From Chaetorhynchus papuensis (Eukaryota > Chordata > Aves > Passeriformes > Rhipiduridae), in contig VWYX01000205.1 of assembly GCA_013396525.1 (NCBI GenBank), forward strand, positions 902,949-966,948: a stretch of 64,000 nucleotides of DNA, given 5' to 3'. Below the pieces are notes generated by a model. It ran no database searches. It worked only from the letters and a program-made list of their open reading frames with translations, and was not told the DNA's origin. Both the position numbers and the translations under genes were made by a program. This document shows, piece after piece, positions 12,020-31,824 of the stretch. The first letter of the stretch is position 1; every line of letters begins with the position of its first letter.

Positions 12020-12880
12020 GCCCAGTAAATCCTTACTTTGTCCAGTGTTTATCCAGTCACACTCTAATTTGAAATAAAAAACACAGCCAGTAAAAGGCCT
12101 TTATAGCTCTTCAGAGCTCATAAACCGGCAGCGCTGGCGGACGGGGGCCAGATGATTGGGGGCTGCTAGGAAAATTTATTGCAGATTTTGGTAACTTAAA
12201 CATTACAGCTCTGTGAGCCCCAGGACTGGTTTGCTGAGCAGCTCCCAGCGGCAGGGATGGAACAAGGGATGCTTTATTGGGGAAGGGAAGGGGGGGCTGA
12301 CAGGTCTCACCCAGACCCACAGTTAACATCCACCCAGATTTAGACTGGCTCGCTTTTAAGGCAAGGCTTCGCACAGACTTAATCCTTCCTCGTGCCAGGA
12401 GGGAATGTGTGTCCAGGATCGTATCCTCACATCCAGGGCTGCTGGACACAAGGCTGCACGGCCCTGGGATGAAGACAGTCCTCAGGAGCATCCCAGGGAG
12501 GTGATGAATGGGACTGTGCCAGCACCTCCTCATGCCAAATCCCCTGGCTCGGTGGGCGACGTTGCACCAAGCCCTGCCGTGGGGCAGGAAGAGCTGGGAC
12601 GGGCTGGCCAAGCTTGTCGTGGGAGTCTGTAGAATTTGGAGAGAATGAGAGGAAGCGGCCGGGGTGGGGAGCGTGCGAGGGAAGGCGGGTAGCAGGAGGG
12701 AAGGCATTTTTTCCTTGCCAGTGTCTTGGCTGATTCGGTATGAACTGCTATAAATTTGCTCCTTATCTCTCAGGCCATTTAATGTTTTCATGGAAAGAAA
12801 ATAGTCTGCAGGAAAAAAAACCTGCTGATAAAAGATCCTTTTGGCGTTGGGAGGAATGTTAAACGTCTCTAATCAGCAGG
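12020..12880. promoter_or_regulatory. Pair of AT-rich islands, candidate conserved non-coding elements
   Basis: Two stretches (about 12,020-12,210 and 12,715-12,880) contrast with the GC-rich background. They contain motifs such as AAAATTTATTGCAG, CCATTTAATGTTTTCATGG and GATAAAAGATCC (a GATA-like site). Nothing coding is visible across them. The candidate status is inferred from composition. Confidence 0.25.
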
Positions 12881-15800
12881 GTCTGGGGCTCGGAGTGCTG
12901 CCGGAGCTGGCAGGGAGCTGAGAAGTCGTGGAGACTGGGCAATGCTCAGACCAGACTCTCCCAGCACCCTGCCAGGTCTGGGGGGGGAGTTGGCACCTGC
13001 ACCCCCGGGTGCCCCTTGCACTAAGAGAGGGTCCGGGGACATGTACACCGGGGACTTGGTGCCCAGTGTGGGGTAGCAGTGGCTGTGGCTGGGATGGCTC
13101 CAGCCACTTCACCCCGCAGGCTCCCACATAAATTAAACCAAATACTGCCAGAAAGAATAAAAAGTGGGAATACGAGGCACAGATTCTGTTGGAGACAAGA
13201 TATGGAACCAAATCCTTCTTGACTGCTGCCCAGGGCCGGGCGGGAGCATGGGCTGTGCCAGGGACCCCCACACGTCTTTGCACCTCCAGGATCTGCATCC
13301 CTCGCCTGCGTCTGTACCTGTGGGGAGGCCAGGGGGAAGCCCCAGAGCCCCATGTGGCTGGAAGCATTCTTCCCAGGAAAGCTGGCCCACAGACTGGCTG
13401 CTGTTTGGATTTACAGTTGCAAAAGCAAATCCTGCACGAGCCCTCCTTGGAACAAACCTCCTGGCCCTTACTGACCGTGCCCTTGCTCCTGCTGAGGACT
13501 GGGATGCAGGGCTGGGGGCACGGGGGTCACGAGCATCCCTCTCTGCAGGATCAGGTACTGTCTGGCTGCACTTCCCATGGTGTGGGCACTGTGAGATATA
13601 TCCCTGAGGCTTCTTCCTTCCTCCAAACACTGGGTGATGCAACTGCTGGCATCCCACAGGCTGGTGCATCCCCGACTGGGAGCATCCCCACCTCTGAAGG
13701 CCATCCCACCCAGCAGCCCGAGACCAGCAGAGCCATGTCACAGGGACACGTGAGCCTCCAAGCTGCAGCTTCACATCCAGGCTGGAAAACAAGCAAGGCA
13801 GCAAAAATGTGACTGCAAAGGGGATTTTTCAGGGTGGGAAGGAACACTGATGGGTTCTGAAGTCATCAGTCAGGGTTACTGACGAATTTTCCTCCCCCTT
13901 TTTTTTTCCCCCCTTTTGGTAATGTTTCATTTTATACTCCAGGAGAGCAGAAATGCCATTTCAAATGAAAAAATCAAACCCTTCTGTTTCAGCACACTCC
14001 CCAGCTCCACATCCTCATGCACCAACACACCCACATACCAGCTTTCCTCCCAAACGCAGCCCTGGCCCAGCGGAGCCCGTTTCCAGGCAGCATTCCCCCT
14101 TGGCCGGTCCCATATCCCAGCATCCAGCCTCCCCTGCCAGCCCCACTCCCAGCCCCATCCCGCCATCCACATCCCCTCTCCACAGGCAAACACATTTTCT
14201 TCCACATCCATCACGTGGAAGTAGGATGTGCGTTCTGGTGCCAGAACACGCACGGCCGGCCGCGCCAGCAGCGCCTGCACGGCTGCACAGAGCTGCTGCT
14301 GTGCTGGGTGAGCGCAGTTGGCTTTTGTGGGACGGTTTTGGCTGTGCCTGGAGGGGTGGGGAGGAGCCAGGAGCTGGCACTTGCTGCCGACACTGACCTG
14401 CTGAAATTGGCGTGGTGCCAGGTGTCTCGCTCTTCGCTTGGACATCTGTCTGTGTGCCCACTCTCGCCTTGCTGTGGGTCATTTTTGTGCTTTCAGAGGC
14501 AAAACCACACGTATTTTGTAAAGCTGGGGGTTGCCTGGCAGACTGGCAGCACGATGGCTTTGTGGCATGAGGACAGTGACCGTGCATCGGCCCCGGGCAC
14601 CCGGCATCCTCCTGCCAAGGGATGTGGGCATGAGGGTGCCGGGCTCTCCTCTCTGTGAAGTGCCCAGGGCCAGCTCCCCTTGCACTCCAGGGCAGCCCCA
14701 CTGCCGCTGCTTTTCCTGCCCTCTGGCAGATCCCCCTGTCCCGCCGCCGTCTGCCTCTGACGCAGGCAGCTTCACTTCCAGACGGGCCGTGCTCGCCCCG
14801 AGCCCCAGCCAAAAGAAAGCCCCTTTGTTCAGCTCAGCAAGCAGGGCCCGTGCACAGGCCGACCCCACTGACCTCCACCACCCGAAAACACAGCCCCTGC
14901 TGTCCCGTGGGTCAGGGCAGGCATGGGGACAGGGACAGAGACAGCCCCTGACACCAGTACTCGGGTCAGGGTCAGTGCCCAGGGACACGGGCATGGGTCA
15001 CAGAGGGTGCAAGGGTATGGAGGTCCTCTGTCCTGCCAGGAGGGATGGACAGATGGATGGAGGGAGGGATGCTCTACAGCCAAACCTCTCATCTCATGGC
15101 TTTTTGAGATGGGCAGAAATCACTGGGAAATAGTGGAGCTGCCAAGCTCACCAGGGTGGGATGGGGAGCAGGGCTGGCACTGAACAAGCTGCTGCTAATG
15201 AGAAGCAGGTGGAGAGCCCGGCGTCGCCCCCCCCAGTCTTCCCTCAGCCCTCAGGGTCAGCCTGTATTTTCTTAAGTCCTGATTGCAGAGAAATTGGAGG
15301 CTTATGTGCCAGTGGGGTCTGGTGTGCTCCAAAGCAAAGGAAGCCTGGCAGGACCTGGGTTTAGGTTTGGGAATGACTGGAGAGTATTCTGGCATTCTGC
15401 ACCCTGGCTGAGCAGGGCACAGGACCCATGGGATGATGCCTGCCCTGATCCTGCTCCAGCAGGAGCATCCTAGTTGGGAATGGCAGCAGCCCATCCAACA
15501 GCACTCAACTCATCCCCAATTTGCATGCAGGAGAAGAGGAACCCTGAGCTGCTGAGCCAGAGAGGAAACGAGAGCAGAAAAATGTGATAAACAGCTGTAA
15601 AGCCCAGCCCTGGCTCTGTGCTGCTCCCGCCGTCGCGGGTCGGCCCCTCAGACTGTTTATGGAAAGCCCAGTTTGCCGAGAAATCCATCTCCCGTTTCCT
15701 GTTGATCGCTGGGAGCCAAGGTCCCTCAGCCAAGGGCTGCTGCCGCCCGCGCACGTCTCGCTGTGAGACAGAGGAAGGGGCTGAGCACAGGGCAGTTCAC

Positions 15801-17109
15801 GAGCTCTTGGGGACGGGATATTGGTCCTGGGGGGCTGGAGTATCCCCTGGGAGCTGATCAAAGCTCTCTGGTGAGACAGGGCAACCCCAGCCCTTCTGGG
15901 AGCCCTGGGCATGGAGGAATTGGGAATTCTCCCCCAGGCTACTCAGCACCGAGGGAGTGTGGGTGGGATGCTCACACCCACCTGCGGAGATCCAGGGCTG
16001 GGATCCACCCGTTTCCAGCAACGACCCCTGCAGCCCTCGGTGTTCACCGAACACGTCCAAGCCCCCGCTCTGGGGACAAGAGCTGGGTCCCCACCTTCAC
16101 TCCCTTCCTGCTCCTGTGACCCCGCTGGCGGGCGTGGAGGGAGCTGCCGCTCCGTGTCCGCTCGCTCAAGGCCAACACCATTGTTGGTGAAGCCGTGCCG
16201 GGTGGGAGCGGAGCCAGCCAGGGATGGAGCCGGAGCTGCAGATTCCACGCTCTTGACTGAGTCATCAGCCCGCAGGAGCTGAGCAAGGCAGAGCCGGGTG
16301 CTGACCTGAAATCCAGCCGATTCTTTTCTCTGAATCAGGGCAGGGAGGAAGGGAAAAAGGTTGGGGGAAGGGGGGAGCAATGAGTGGGTTTTGGCTGCTC
16401 AAATGTCCCCTTTTTCCAGCTGCTCCAGAGAGAGATGGGGCCAAGGTGGTGCCAGAGGGATAGAGAGAGGCTGCAGAGACTCATGATGGGGACAGACACG
16501 AGGAGATGACAGGCTGCAAGGAGAGGGAAGGGGCTGGGAGGTGCCAGGGGTATGTGTGCCCATGTTTTCACTGGGCTCATCCCAACTAATCCTTGGAGGA
16601 GAAGGAAGGAGGGAAAGAAAAAGAGCTTTCCACCCCCTCTGCCAGGTCCCCTCCCCGAGCTGCGGTTCCCACTGGGCGGGAATGGGGATGCTCGCCGGCA
16701 TGTGCCTGGTCCAGCTCCGAGCACGTGGCCGAATCTGAGACAACCCCCCAGGGACAGTCCCATCCCAGCAGAGCGGGGGGCCAAGGGCAGATCTGGATCC
16801 TGCTGGCTGAGGAGGATGGCTGCACACCAAAAGCCATCTCTGAGTGGTCAAATGGGTAAAACAAGCCCATCCCACAGGCAGCTGAGCCTCCCCTCCCCAC
16901 ACTGTCCCCTCCTCAAGCCCCAGCAGCAATCGCTGTTGCAGGAAATCCTGCCTGAAGCCCTTCCATGAGGCTTCACAGACCCCCCAGCAACCCCAGCACC
17001 GGAGCCAGGGAGAACACCCACCCCAGATCCACCCCATCCCTACCCCTGGGCTGCTCCCCATGAGCAGCTGGGGAGCTGGGGGACCTTCACCCATGTGGTC
17101 ACCAGCTGC

Positions 17110-17240
17110 TTGGAAATATTTCCCTGGCTCCGGGTTATATGTACAGATTTTTATAATTATTAGCCTTGGTAATTTACCGTAAAATATTTATTCTGGCTCA
17201 TTCCAAGGCGTTTGATTCGTGTTGGGTCCGTACGGATCGG
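17110..17240. promoter_or_regulatory. AT-rich island with MEF2/TEAD-like motifs
   Basis: About 130 bp of AT-rich DNA include TTATAATTATTAG, AAAATATTTATT (MEF2-like) and CATTCCAAGG (TEAD- or SRF-like), ending at a CpG-containing GTCCGTACGGATC palindrome. Muscle-type motifs would suit a synaptopodin-family enhancer, but that is speculation. Confidence 0.25.
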
Positions 17241-18435
17241 GGGGGCGGTGAGGGGGGAGGTGCATGGGGATCCACGCGGCCGTGCGGGGCTGGATGCTCG
17301 CTCCCATCCTGTATAAATATCCATGTGGATGTGTGTGGCCCGGGGAAGAGACCCTGGTGGCAGCCAGGACTGGGGGTCCAGCTCGCCGTGCGGCTCCTCT
17401 CCCCCTCCTACTGCAATCCCAGCCACCCCAGCCCTGCGGGACACGGGGCAGGGGAGGGCGGAGATGATGTCCTGCAGGGAAGGAATGTGGGGGGAAAGCA
17501 CCCTGGCAAACCCCGATGAGGGTGGGTGGATGGAGGTGGCAGGGAAGGACCAGGAGGAGGAGGAGGGTCCCGGGGGTTGGAGGGGCGATCCCAACACGCC
17601 TGGGTGGTCGGCAGGGCTGGGCTGCTCGCGCCTGGCTGCGGAGGATGGGCTGGGAAGATGGGAGCTGAAATGGGCTCTGTGCCGCGCTGAGCCCCGCCGT
17701 GCGAGGGGAGAGGACACCCCCAGCACGCTTCCCTGCCTGCCCCGGCGACGGGATCCACGTCACGGCTCTCCAAGCCCCGGGGGCTCCATCAGCCGCGACC
17801 CCCATGACGCGCGGGGAGGCTCCAGCGATGAAACTCAACCCAGATGTGCAACAGCGGGAACCCTTTAACATTTCCCTGCTCTGCGCCTGGAGCTGGAAAG
17901 CCCCTCCTACAGCCCTGGCTCCCGAGTTTCTCCTCTCTCACTCCCCAAGTGTGCCCTGAAAAGGAGGTGCAGATGTTGTCCCAGGGAGGGACAAGGGCAG
18001 GGACCCACTGGGGATGCTCCAGCAGCTCTGGGCAGCACCGAGATCATTGTGGAAGGCAGCAACCTGAAAGCACCAGCAAACAAACAGCACCGAGTCCCAC
18101 AGGGCTTAAAATGACAAGGAGAAGTATTAAAATGGTTGAAAAGTACAGATTATGTGGGCTGAGTTCTACCCCCACTGCAGTGGGAATGTGCTGGTACCAG
18201 CATGGGATTTGCTGCTCCGTGAGCTCAGACAAGTTTCATCTGCATTGACGTGGCCAGAAGCTGGATTTGCTCAAGGAAAAGTTGCCAGGACAGCCAGAAT
18301 CACACACATCTTGTCACCCTTTGTCCCCCTCAGAGTCTGGAGCCCTGTTTAGTGTCTGCCCTCACTTTTCTTTCGGGCTCAGCATCCCCTCACAGCCCTT
18401 CCTCATCCTCAGCCTCCTGACGCTGGAGGACACCC

Positions 18436-18483
18436 CAGCCTGCCCTCCAGCCTGCCTCCCAGCCTGCCTCCCAGCCTGCCTCC
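18436..18483 (+). repeat. Four-copy 12-bp tandem repeat (CAGCCTGCCTCC)
   Basis: Four consecutive 12-mers, the first with one change (CAGCCTGCCCTC). It is a simple minisatellite that any frame would translate as a periodic low-complexity peptide. Confidence 0.9.
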
Positions 18484-18939
18484 CAGCTGGCCCCTGCATT
18501 ATTAAACCAGATCCTCCTTATCAGCCTTTATCTTTTTCCACTCATGCAAAACCTGCCTGGTTCTAGCTCTGCCAGCCGTTGGTACTTCCATCAGGAGCCA
18601 GAGAGCATTGGGACACCCCTTCGGTGCTGCCACTCCTTTGGGGGGGGGACAACCCACTGCTTCCCTGCCCCCAGAGCCCTGGGAAGCAGCCCTGACTCCC
18701 GCCGGGCTCAGAGCTGCTCTGACACCTGGTTTCAATAATGGACAGCGCGGGAAGGGACAAAGGCGCCTTGCAGGAGGGCAGCGGGATGCAGGATGAGGGG
18801 CTGGCAGGTGGGGAAGGAGGGGGGCTGCGGGGCTGGGATGAGGGGCATGCTGAGGGGGGCACCAGCCCAGGAGCTCTGTGGGGCTGGGGGGGGCCCAGCT
18901 GCCCATCGCCACATCTCTGATAAAACAGCACTCACAGAA

Positions 18940-19390
18940 CGGGGTTAAGCGCAGGCACCGGAAAGCTGGGATTAATGGAAATTGGTTATAAGAATTTTCC
19001 CAGATGGAAGAAACATCTTTTCGTCATCTGTCCTTTGACATTTCAAGTGTATTTTGCATCCCCAGCATTTTCTGATTTGGGCTGTGACATTTAAATGGCC
19101 AATTTGTGTTTACGGTCTTAGGCATTGTAAATATCTCATATATAAATGTCTTTGCATGTATAGGAGACATTCTATACATTTGTATCTTTGAAAGAAGAGC
19201 TATAAATCTTTACAGGAAAATGTAGATCTACAAAAACATTTCTGTCAGCTTTGTAGTCACAGGGTAGATGAACATGTAACAGAAATACACTGACTTTTTC
19301 AGACACCAGGATTTAGTATTATTTTATCACAAAGTGTAAATATGTCACTTCAAAATCATGAGAGGCATTAAAAGAAATATTTTGCATGGC
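18940..19390. promoter_or_regulatory. 450-bp AT-rich island, strong candidate conserved non-coding element
   Basis: This is the most AT-rich block of the left third of the window, with sharp borders to GC-rich DNA. It has many short TF-like words (ATTTAAATGG, GCATTGTAAATATC, CTATAAATC, ACATTTCTGTCA), no repeat structure, and stop codons in all frames. That pattern is what conserved distal enhancers usually look like by eye. Conservation itself cannot be seen from one sequence. Confidence 0.35.
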
Positions 19391-19535
19391 TTCTATTCAA
19401 GGACTTGCTGACTTGCACTGTCCCCCCCCCTCCTCCAGTCGCAGGTCCCATGACAAGGATGCAGCAGTGTCAGGGCTGCAGAGCCAAGGCCAGGTCCCCG
19501 CAGCTGCAGGGGTGATGCAAAGGGACACGGTTCCC

Positions 19536-19582
19536 CAGTGGCTCTCCAGTGGCTCCCCAGTGGCTCTCCAGTGGCTCTCCAG
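19536..19582 (+). repeat. Four-copy 11-bp tandem repeat (CAGTGGCTCTC)
   Basis: Four head-to-tail copies of CAGTGGCTCTC, one with a T-to-C change. Because 11 is not a multiple of 3, it would shift frame between copies, consistent with non-coding DNA. Confidence 0.9.
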
Positions 19583-20627
19583 CAGGGCCTGCCATGGCCA
19601 CAGAACCCTCCCAGCACACAGCACTGTGTGACACCTCAGGGGACCCCAGGGGCCTTTCGACTGCCCCAAATCTCACCTTCTATGGAGGGTCCCATCATCC
19701 CAGCATGACTGCAGCCAGAGCCTCACCAGTAGCACCTCTGTCACCTCCCTGTCCATGACAAGATCCCCTGGGAGGCCCCCAGCTCGGGGCAAAGGGCTGT
19801 GGAAGAAGGCGAAGCCATCGCTGTGTTCGCAGCCCTGCCACAGTATGAAATATTTGCAATATCTGCTTTTACCCTCACCTGGGTTGGGAACACCTTTCTC
19901 AGGGGAGCAGGGGGCTCCTCCATGGTCAGGAATCTCTGTTATTTACAGGGTGCAAGCACAGCCTGCTTCTCCCTGTGAGAGAGCAGTTTCCATGGCCTGT
20001 CCTGACTCCTCCATGGATTTCAGAGCCAAGCTCTTGGACAGGGGGCTCTGCCTTTTGTGTGCCTCTTTGGAGGAGCAGAGATGGGAGGTGGTTACAGAGA
20101 TGGGGGGATGAGAGAGACATTTCTTCAACCTAAATTCATGGCATAGACATTATTTGATTGAAATAATTCTGACTTCTACTAAGTCTCATTGTAAAGCTTG
20201 ATTTAAATGTCGAGGCTCAGCAGGCTGTGAAGGCTGGGGACAGCACAGAGAGCTTGGAGGAGGAACCCATCCCACCCATAAACTGCTGAGCACCCCCACC
20301 TCCATCTGCTTTGGGGAGCCAACTCAGGAAATGGCTTCCAAGTCATCCAAGAGGTTTCTCTCTTGTCCCCCCACCCATTCTGCTCCCCAGATGATGGAAG
20401 GCACAGTATCCCTCTGCAGGGGTTTGCATCCCAGCAATGCATGGAGCCAGGGCACTGCTGGCAGCAGGGCAGGAGGAGCACCCCAGCTGCTGGCCCTGCC
20501 ACCTCATTCCCTGCCAAAACCCCTCTCCAACCCCTCCTTCCCCGGGCTGGGGGTCTTCAATCAGGTGAGGTACCTGGGGGTAGGATCCAGCCCTGGTCTG
20601 TACAGCTGTGCTGGGGACAAGGGAAGA

Positions 20628-20644
20628 GTTAGGGTTAGGGTTAG
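20628..20644 (+). repeat. Short telomere-like TTAGGG run
   Basis: GTTAGGGTTAGGGTTAG is under three full units. It is too short to be a functional interstitial telomeric sequence and may simply be a chance or microsatellite product. Confidence 0.6.
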
Positions 20645-21849
20645 ATTGAGGGGACCACAGATCCCTGCATTCAGTGGTACATCCCTATGAGTTACCCCAC
20701 TGCCTGTGGCCAGCCAGGCCAGCCCTGCACCCTGCTGCCAGCATCTCTCCTTCCCTGTGTCCCTCCTGCCCGCCCCTCTCCGTGCCTGCATCCCTCCTGG
20801 CAGCTGGGCGGGCTGTGGCACCACCAACATTGCCTGACCCCCTTTGAAGAGCAGCCCAGGCACTGCTGGGCTCCGTATCTCTCCTGCAGGTATTTCCAGC
20901 AGGGATTCACTGGCACATCCACAACAGCCAGAAGGATACAGGACACGTTGGGGCATGGATGTGGGATGTGTCAGGATGAGGACACGGGACGTGTCAGGGC
21001 ATGCTGCAGGATGAATCAAGGTGCAGAAAGCAGCCATCGGGGATGGACCCACCCCCACAGAGGCTCGTGGGCTGGAAAGCCAGCCCTCACCATGGCCACT
21101 GTGGTCCTGCCTGCAGGCTGGGGCTGCCAAGGGCTTGGAGCATCTTCATCTTCCCCTCTGGGAACTCCAGGAAGTTGCTGACTTTCACCCACTGCCCCAT
21201 GCAGTTCATGGAAGCTCAGACCTGGGCAGGGGCTGTCTTGGGGTCTCTTGGTCGGAGGTTGCAGGACAAGGCAGCAGCAGGGACAGCCCCAGCAGCCCCT
21301 GGCCACACTGGGGAGCCGTCCAGGGGCAGTGAGGGTTTGAGCTCCAAGTGGGGATGCTTTGGGGTCCTGCTGCTCCTGGGGCCCTGCTGGCTGCAGCTGC
21401 CCAGCCTCTGGCCCTTGCCCAGCCCAGCAAGGATTTCACGAACTGTGCACATTTTTGGCAGAAGCTAGAAAATGTCACTGGTGCCAAGGCGGGGGACAGG
21501 CCAGGGAGGATCTGTGCCGTGAGAGGGCAGAGACCTTCTCATCCTCCCAGGCACCCCATGACCATGGCATGGGGCTGAGCTGTACTTGTGACCCTGTTAA
21601 TTAACAAGCAATTAATTCAGGACTAAGCTGAGCACCAGCTGGGCCCACCTGGGGCAGCCCAGGGCCAAGATGGAGGTTTCCTTGCACATCATCTTGGGCT
21701 GGAGGTCAGCCCCAGACACTGCTTCTTGCTGGGCTTGGGGACACGAGGAAGGGAACCATGGTGGGTGCATGGCCTGGACTTGCTCCAGCATGGCCAGGAA
21801 TCAGCAGCCTCCTCTCCTGGTTCCCCCCGGTTCTCCCCCTGCAGCCCTC

Positions 21850-21985
21850 TCTCCTCCATGCGGCGGCTCCTTCGGCACCACACGTCGTTTGTCACTCCGA
21901 CAGGTTCAAACAAACCCGTCTGGGATTAATTAGGCTCCGTCTTCGTTTCCTGCAGCGCTTCGCAGGGGCCGGGCAGCGGAAGGCG
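21850..21985. promoter_or_regulatory. Candidate conserved element with homeobox-type core
   Basis: This stretch contains CACACGTCGTTTGTCACTCC, then GGATTAATTAGG (paired-type homeodomain-like), then CpG-rich sequence. It differs in texture from its neighbours and sits about 0.4 kb beyond the NDST1 3' end. Regulatory status is inferred. Confidence 0.25.
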
Positions 21986-22341
21986 GTGGGGAGGCAGCAG
22001 ACGGGCGGGCAGGCTCGGGCAGGCAGGGACTGGATAATGGGGCAGGGGGGAGAAGGTAAGCAGGGATCCCCCGGCCCCCCAGATCCCTGCCCCGGTGCTA
22101 AGGCAGGCGGTGCTGGATGCTGTCCCGGGAAGAGGAGGCTGTGGGCGCTGTGCAGTGGGGATGGATTCAGGACTAGAGAGCTGCTGCCACCTCGTGCATG
22201 GAGAGCTGCTCCCACACACCCTCTTCCTAAACCCCCCCAAAGATGGGCCCAAAGGCAGCCAGGACCCCCAGGGGCAGAACTGGATCATGCCAGCGAGGAG
22301 AGACACAGGCAACAACCAGAAAGTAAAACCAGAGCCCCCCA

Positions 22342-22347
22342 TTTATT
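22342..22347 (-). terminator. NDST1: Polyadenylation signal AATAAA for NDST1
   Basis: Canonical AATAAA on the minus strand about 1.5 kb past the NDST1 stop. It is the first such hexamer I see downstream. Confidence 0.55.
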
Positions 22348-23691
22348 AGCAGTCGGTTCAACAGGACCTTACACCAGTGCTTGGGAGCCTCCCCCAGCAC
22401 AGCCCCCATGGCCCCATGTGCGGCCTCAGGGGCTCCTGCTGAAACATCCAGGTGGGAACCCTGCTGCCAATGGGGCCCCTCACACGGGGAGTGAGTGAAA
22501 CACATTCACCCCACTGCCCTGGCCCCACTCGGGCAGCATCCTGGGCACTGCATCCCCCTCCTGCCATCCCACATCCTGCGGGGCGGCTCCATCCAAGGGG
22601 AAATGTGGGCCCTTATCCCAGCAAACCCGTGATGGCTCAGTCTCGTCTGCCAACAGATCCCAGGGCGTGGGAGAGGCTGCAGCTCTGTACTTTGTACTGG
22701 TATCACCAGTACAAAGACGTGTCTCCCACTGGGAAACCTTCCCATTTCCCCACTGACCTTCGTCCGTGTCACGTGTAACAACCAAAGAGACCACGTAAAA
22801 CCCTCGGGGTTTAGGTACAAATTCTGGCACTGAAGAAAAACACCTCCCTGCAAAATGGGAACCAAATGAACACCCCCCCACCCCCACCCCCGTAAAACCC
22901 AACATTATTAAAATACTTTCGTTTTTAATATTCAAGAGGTTTGAAGTTCTCAGCATCCTTCTGATTGCCGTTATCCCAATGTCTGTTCTGTCCCCGAGCT
23001 CTCCTCCATGCCAGGGTGTGCCGAGCACCACTCGGCTTTACCACAGGAAACACCACGTGTGTACAAGATTGCAGGATGGGCTTGGGGGTCATGAGCATAC
23101 TGGGACCAGTATGCCCAGACCAGCACTCCAGCCCCTTCTCCTGCTAGGCCACAGTCCCACCATGCTGCCCATGGAGGGGGAGCCAGAGGTTGAGGAGCTT
23201 GAAAATGATGTAAGAGATGACAACAGAAATTGTGCCCCAGTCTTTGAAAGAAAAATCCACCTTGTTCTCAGCTTTTCCAAGTAGGTGCTGGGGGAATCCA
23301 GCAAACTCTCCTGTTTCCTGCCATGGGGCTGATGGCAGGAGTGAGTCCGAGTTCCTCCGTGCTTTGGGTCTCCACCCGCTCCATCCCTCTGCTCCAGCTC
23401 AGCAAAGTCACCACCAGCGCACCCAGAATGACTGGACCAGAAGCGCCCTCGGACCAGGAGGTGAGGGACGGCTCTGGTGCTGCCCTTGGGCCCAAGGCAG
23501 TTGGAACCCATTTTGAGCAGAGAAAGGGGGAATTTGTGCCACTTCCCTGTGACAGAGCAGGGCGGGAAGGGACCAGGAATTAAAAAGGTAAAATAAAATG
23601 AAAGAGATACAGGTGTGGGGCAGGTGGAGAGGTGGGAGCACAGGGATTGCAGAGTCGGATCACTGCTCAGGCAGCCTCCAGCGGAGCCCTG

Positions 23692-23794
23692 TGCTCCTGG
23701 GGGTCCCCTCCAAGCCTCTGGTGCAGCCATATGCTCCTGGGGGTCCCCTCCAAGCCTGCAGTGATGCTGTGCGCTCCTGGGGTCCCCTCCAAGG
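23692..23794 (-). repeat. Three-copy 40-bp tandem repeat in the NDST1 3' UTR
   Basis: The block GCTCCTGGGGGTCCCCTCC followed by AAG occurs three times at a regular 40-bp spacing (starting near 23,692, 23,732 and 23,772), the last copy with one base missing. Each block carries a small self-complementary core (CTGGGGGTCCCC). It lies 80-180 nt after the NDST1 stop codon on the transcribed strand. Confidence 0.8.
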
Positions 23795-23872
23795 CCGGGT
23801 ATTGCTGAGAAGGTCCTGCTGGCACAGGGTCAGCCCCGCTCAGGTATTGCTGGGGGGTGGCAGCAGCAGCAG

Positions 23873-31620
<7,748 letters not shown>

Positions 31621-31824
31621 CCTTGCATCCGCTGGGTGAGGTGGGGCCCCTCTCCCCTGCCCGCCCCCTCCCCTCACGAGCCCTGGGGAGGGGAAGAAGC
31701 AACCAACCAACCAATAAAAAATTAGGTAAAATCAAATTGAATACTACTAATAAATTAAAATACTAGCAGGCCGCCTGTGCAGGCTCTCTCCCCTCCAGCA
31801 GTCGGGCGTCCCTCGCCGCCTGCT

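Larger units (their letters stand above)
3206..22324. other. 19-kb non-coding interval (possible SYNPO 5' region and NDST1-SYNPO intergenic DNA)
   Basis: I find no multi-exon gene or RNA gene here. The interval is mostly C/T- and G/A-rich DNA with two CpG-rich clusters (about 4.9-5.2 and 10.5-10.8 kb). Several AT-rich islands stand out as candidate conserved regulatory elements (near 10.87, 12.1, 12.75, 17.13, 18.95 and 21.9 kb). There are also short tandem repeats, listed separately. The largest open frame (minus strand 6372-7667) is low-complexity and lacks conserved features. Confidence 0.5.
22325..23872 (-). other. NDST1: NDST1 3' untranslated region
   Basis: The 1.5 kb between the NDST1 stop codon and the first downstream canonical AATAAA on the minus strand is the probable 3' UTR. 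It holds a three-copy 40-bp repeat just after the stop and an A/T-rich section near 22,880-22,935. The end point is inferred from the poly(A) signal. Mammalian NDST1 3' UTRs are longer, so further distal sites are possible. Confidence 0.6.

Noticed and set aside
18436..19582. CRISPR-like or satellite array
   Set aside because: The 11- and 12-bp repeats have no spacers and only four copies each. They are ordinary minisatellites.
20628..20644. True interstitial telomere
   Set aside because: Fewer than three TTAGGG units, so it is reported only as a low-interest motif.
31621..31710. A 30-residue N-terminal extension of NDST1 in frame upstream of the ATG
   Set aside because: The upstream frame begins at TTG, not ATG, and lies in the 5' UTR. 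The ATG at 31620 matches the position of the recalled human start and directly precedes the membrane anchor.
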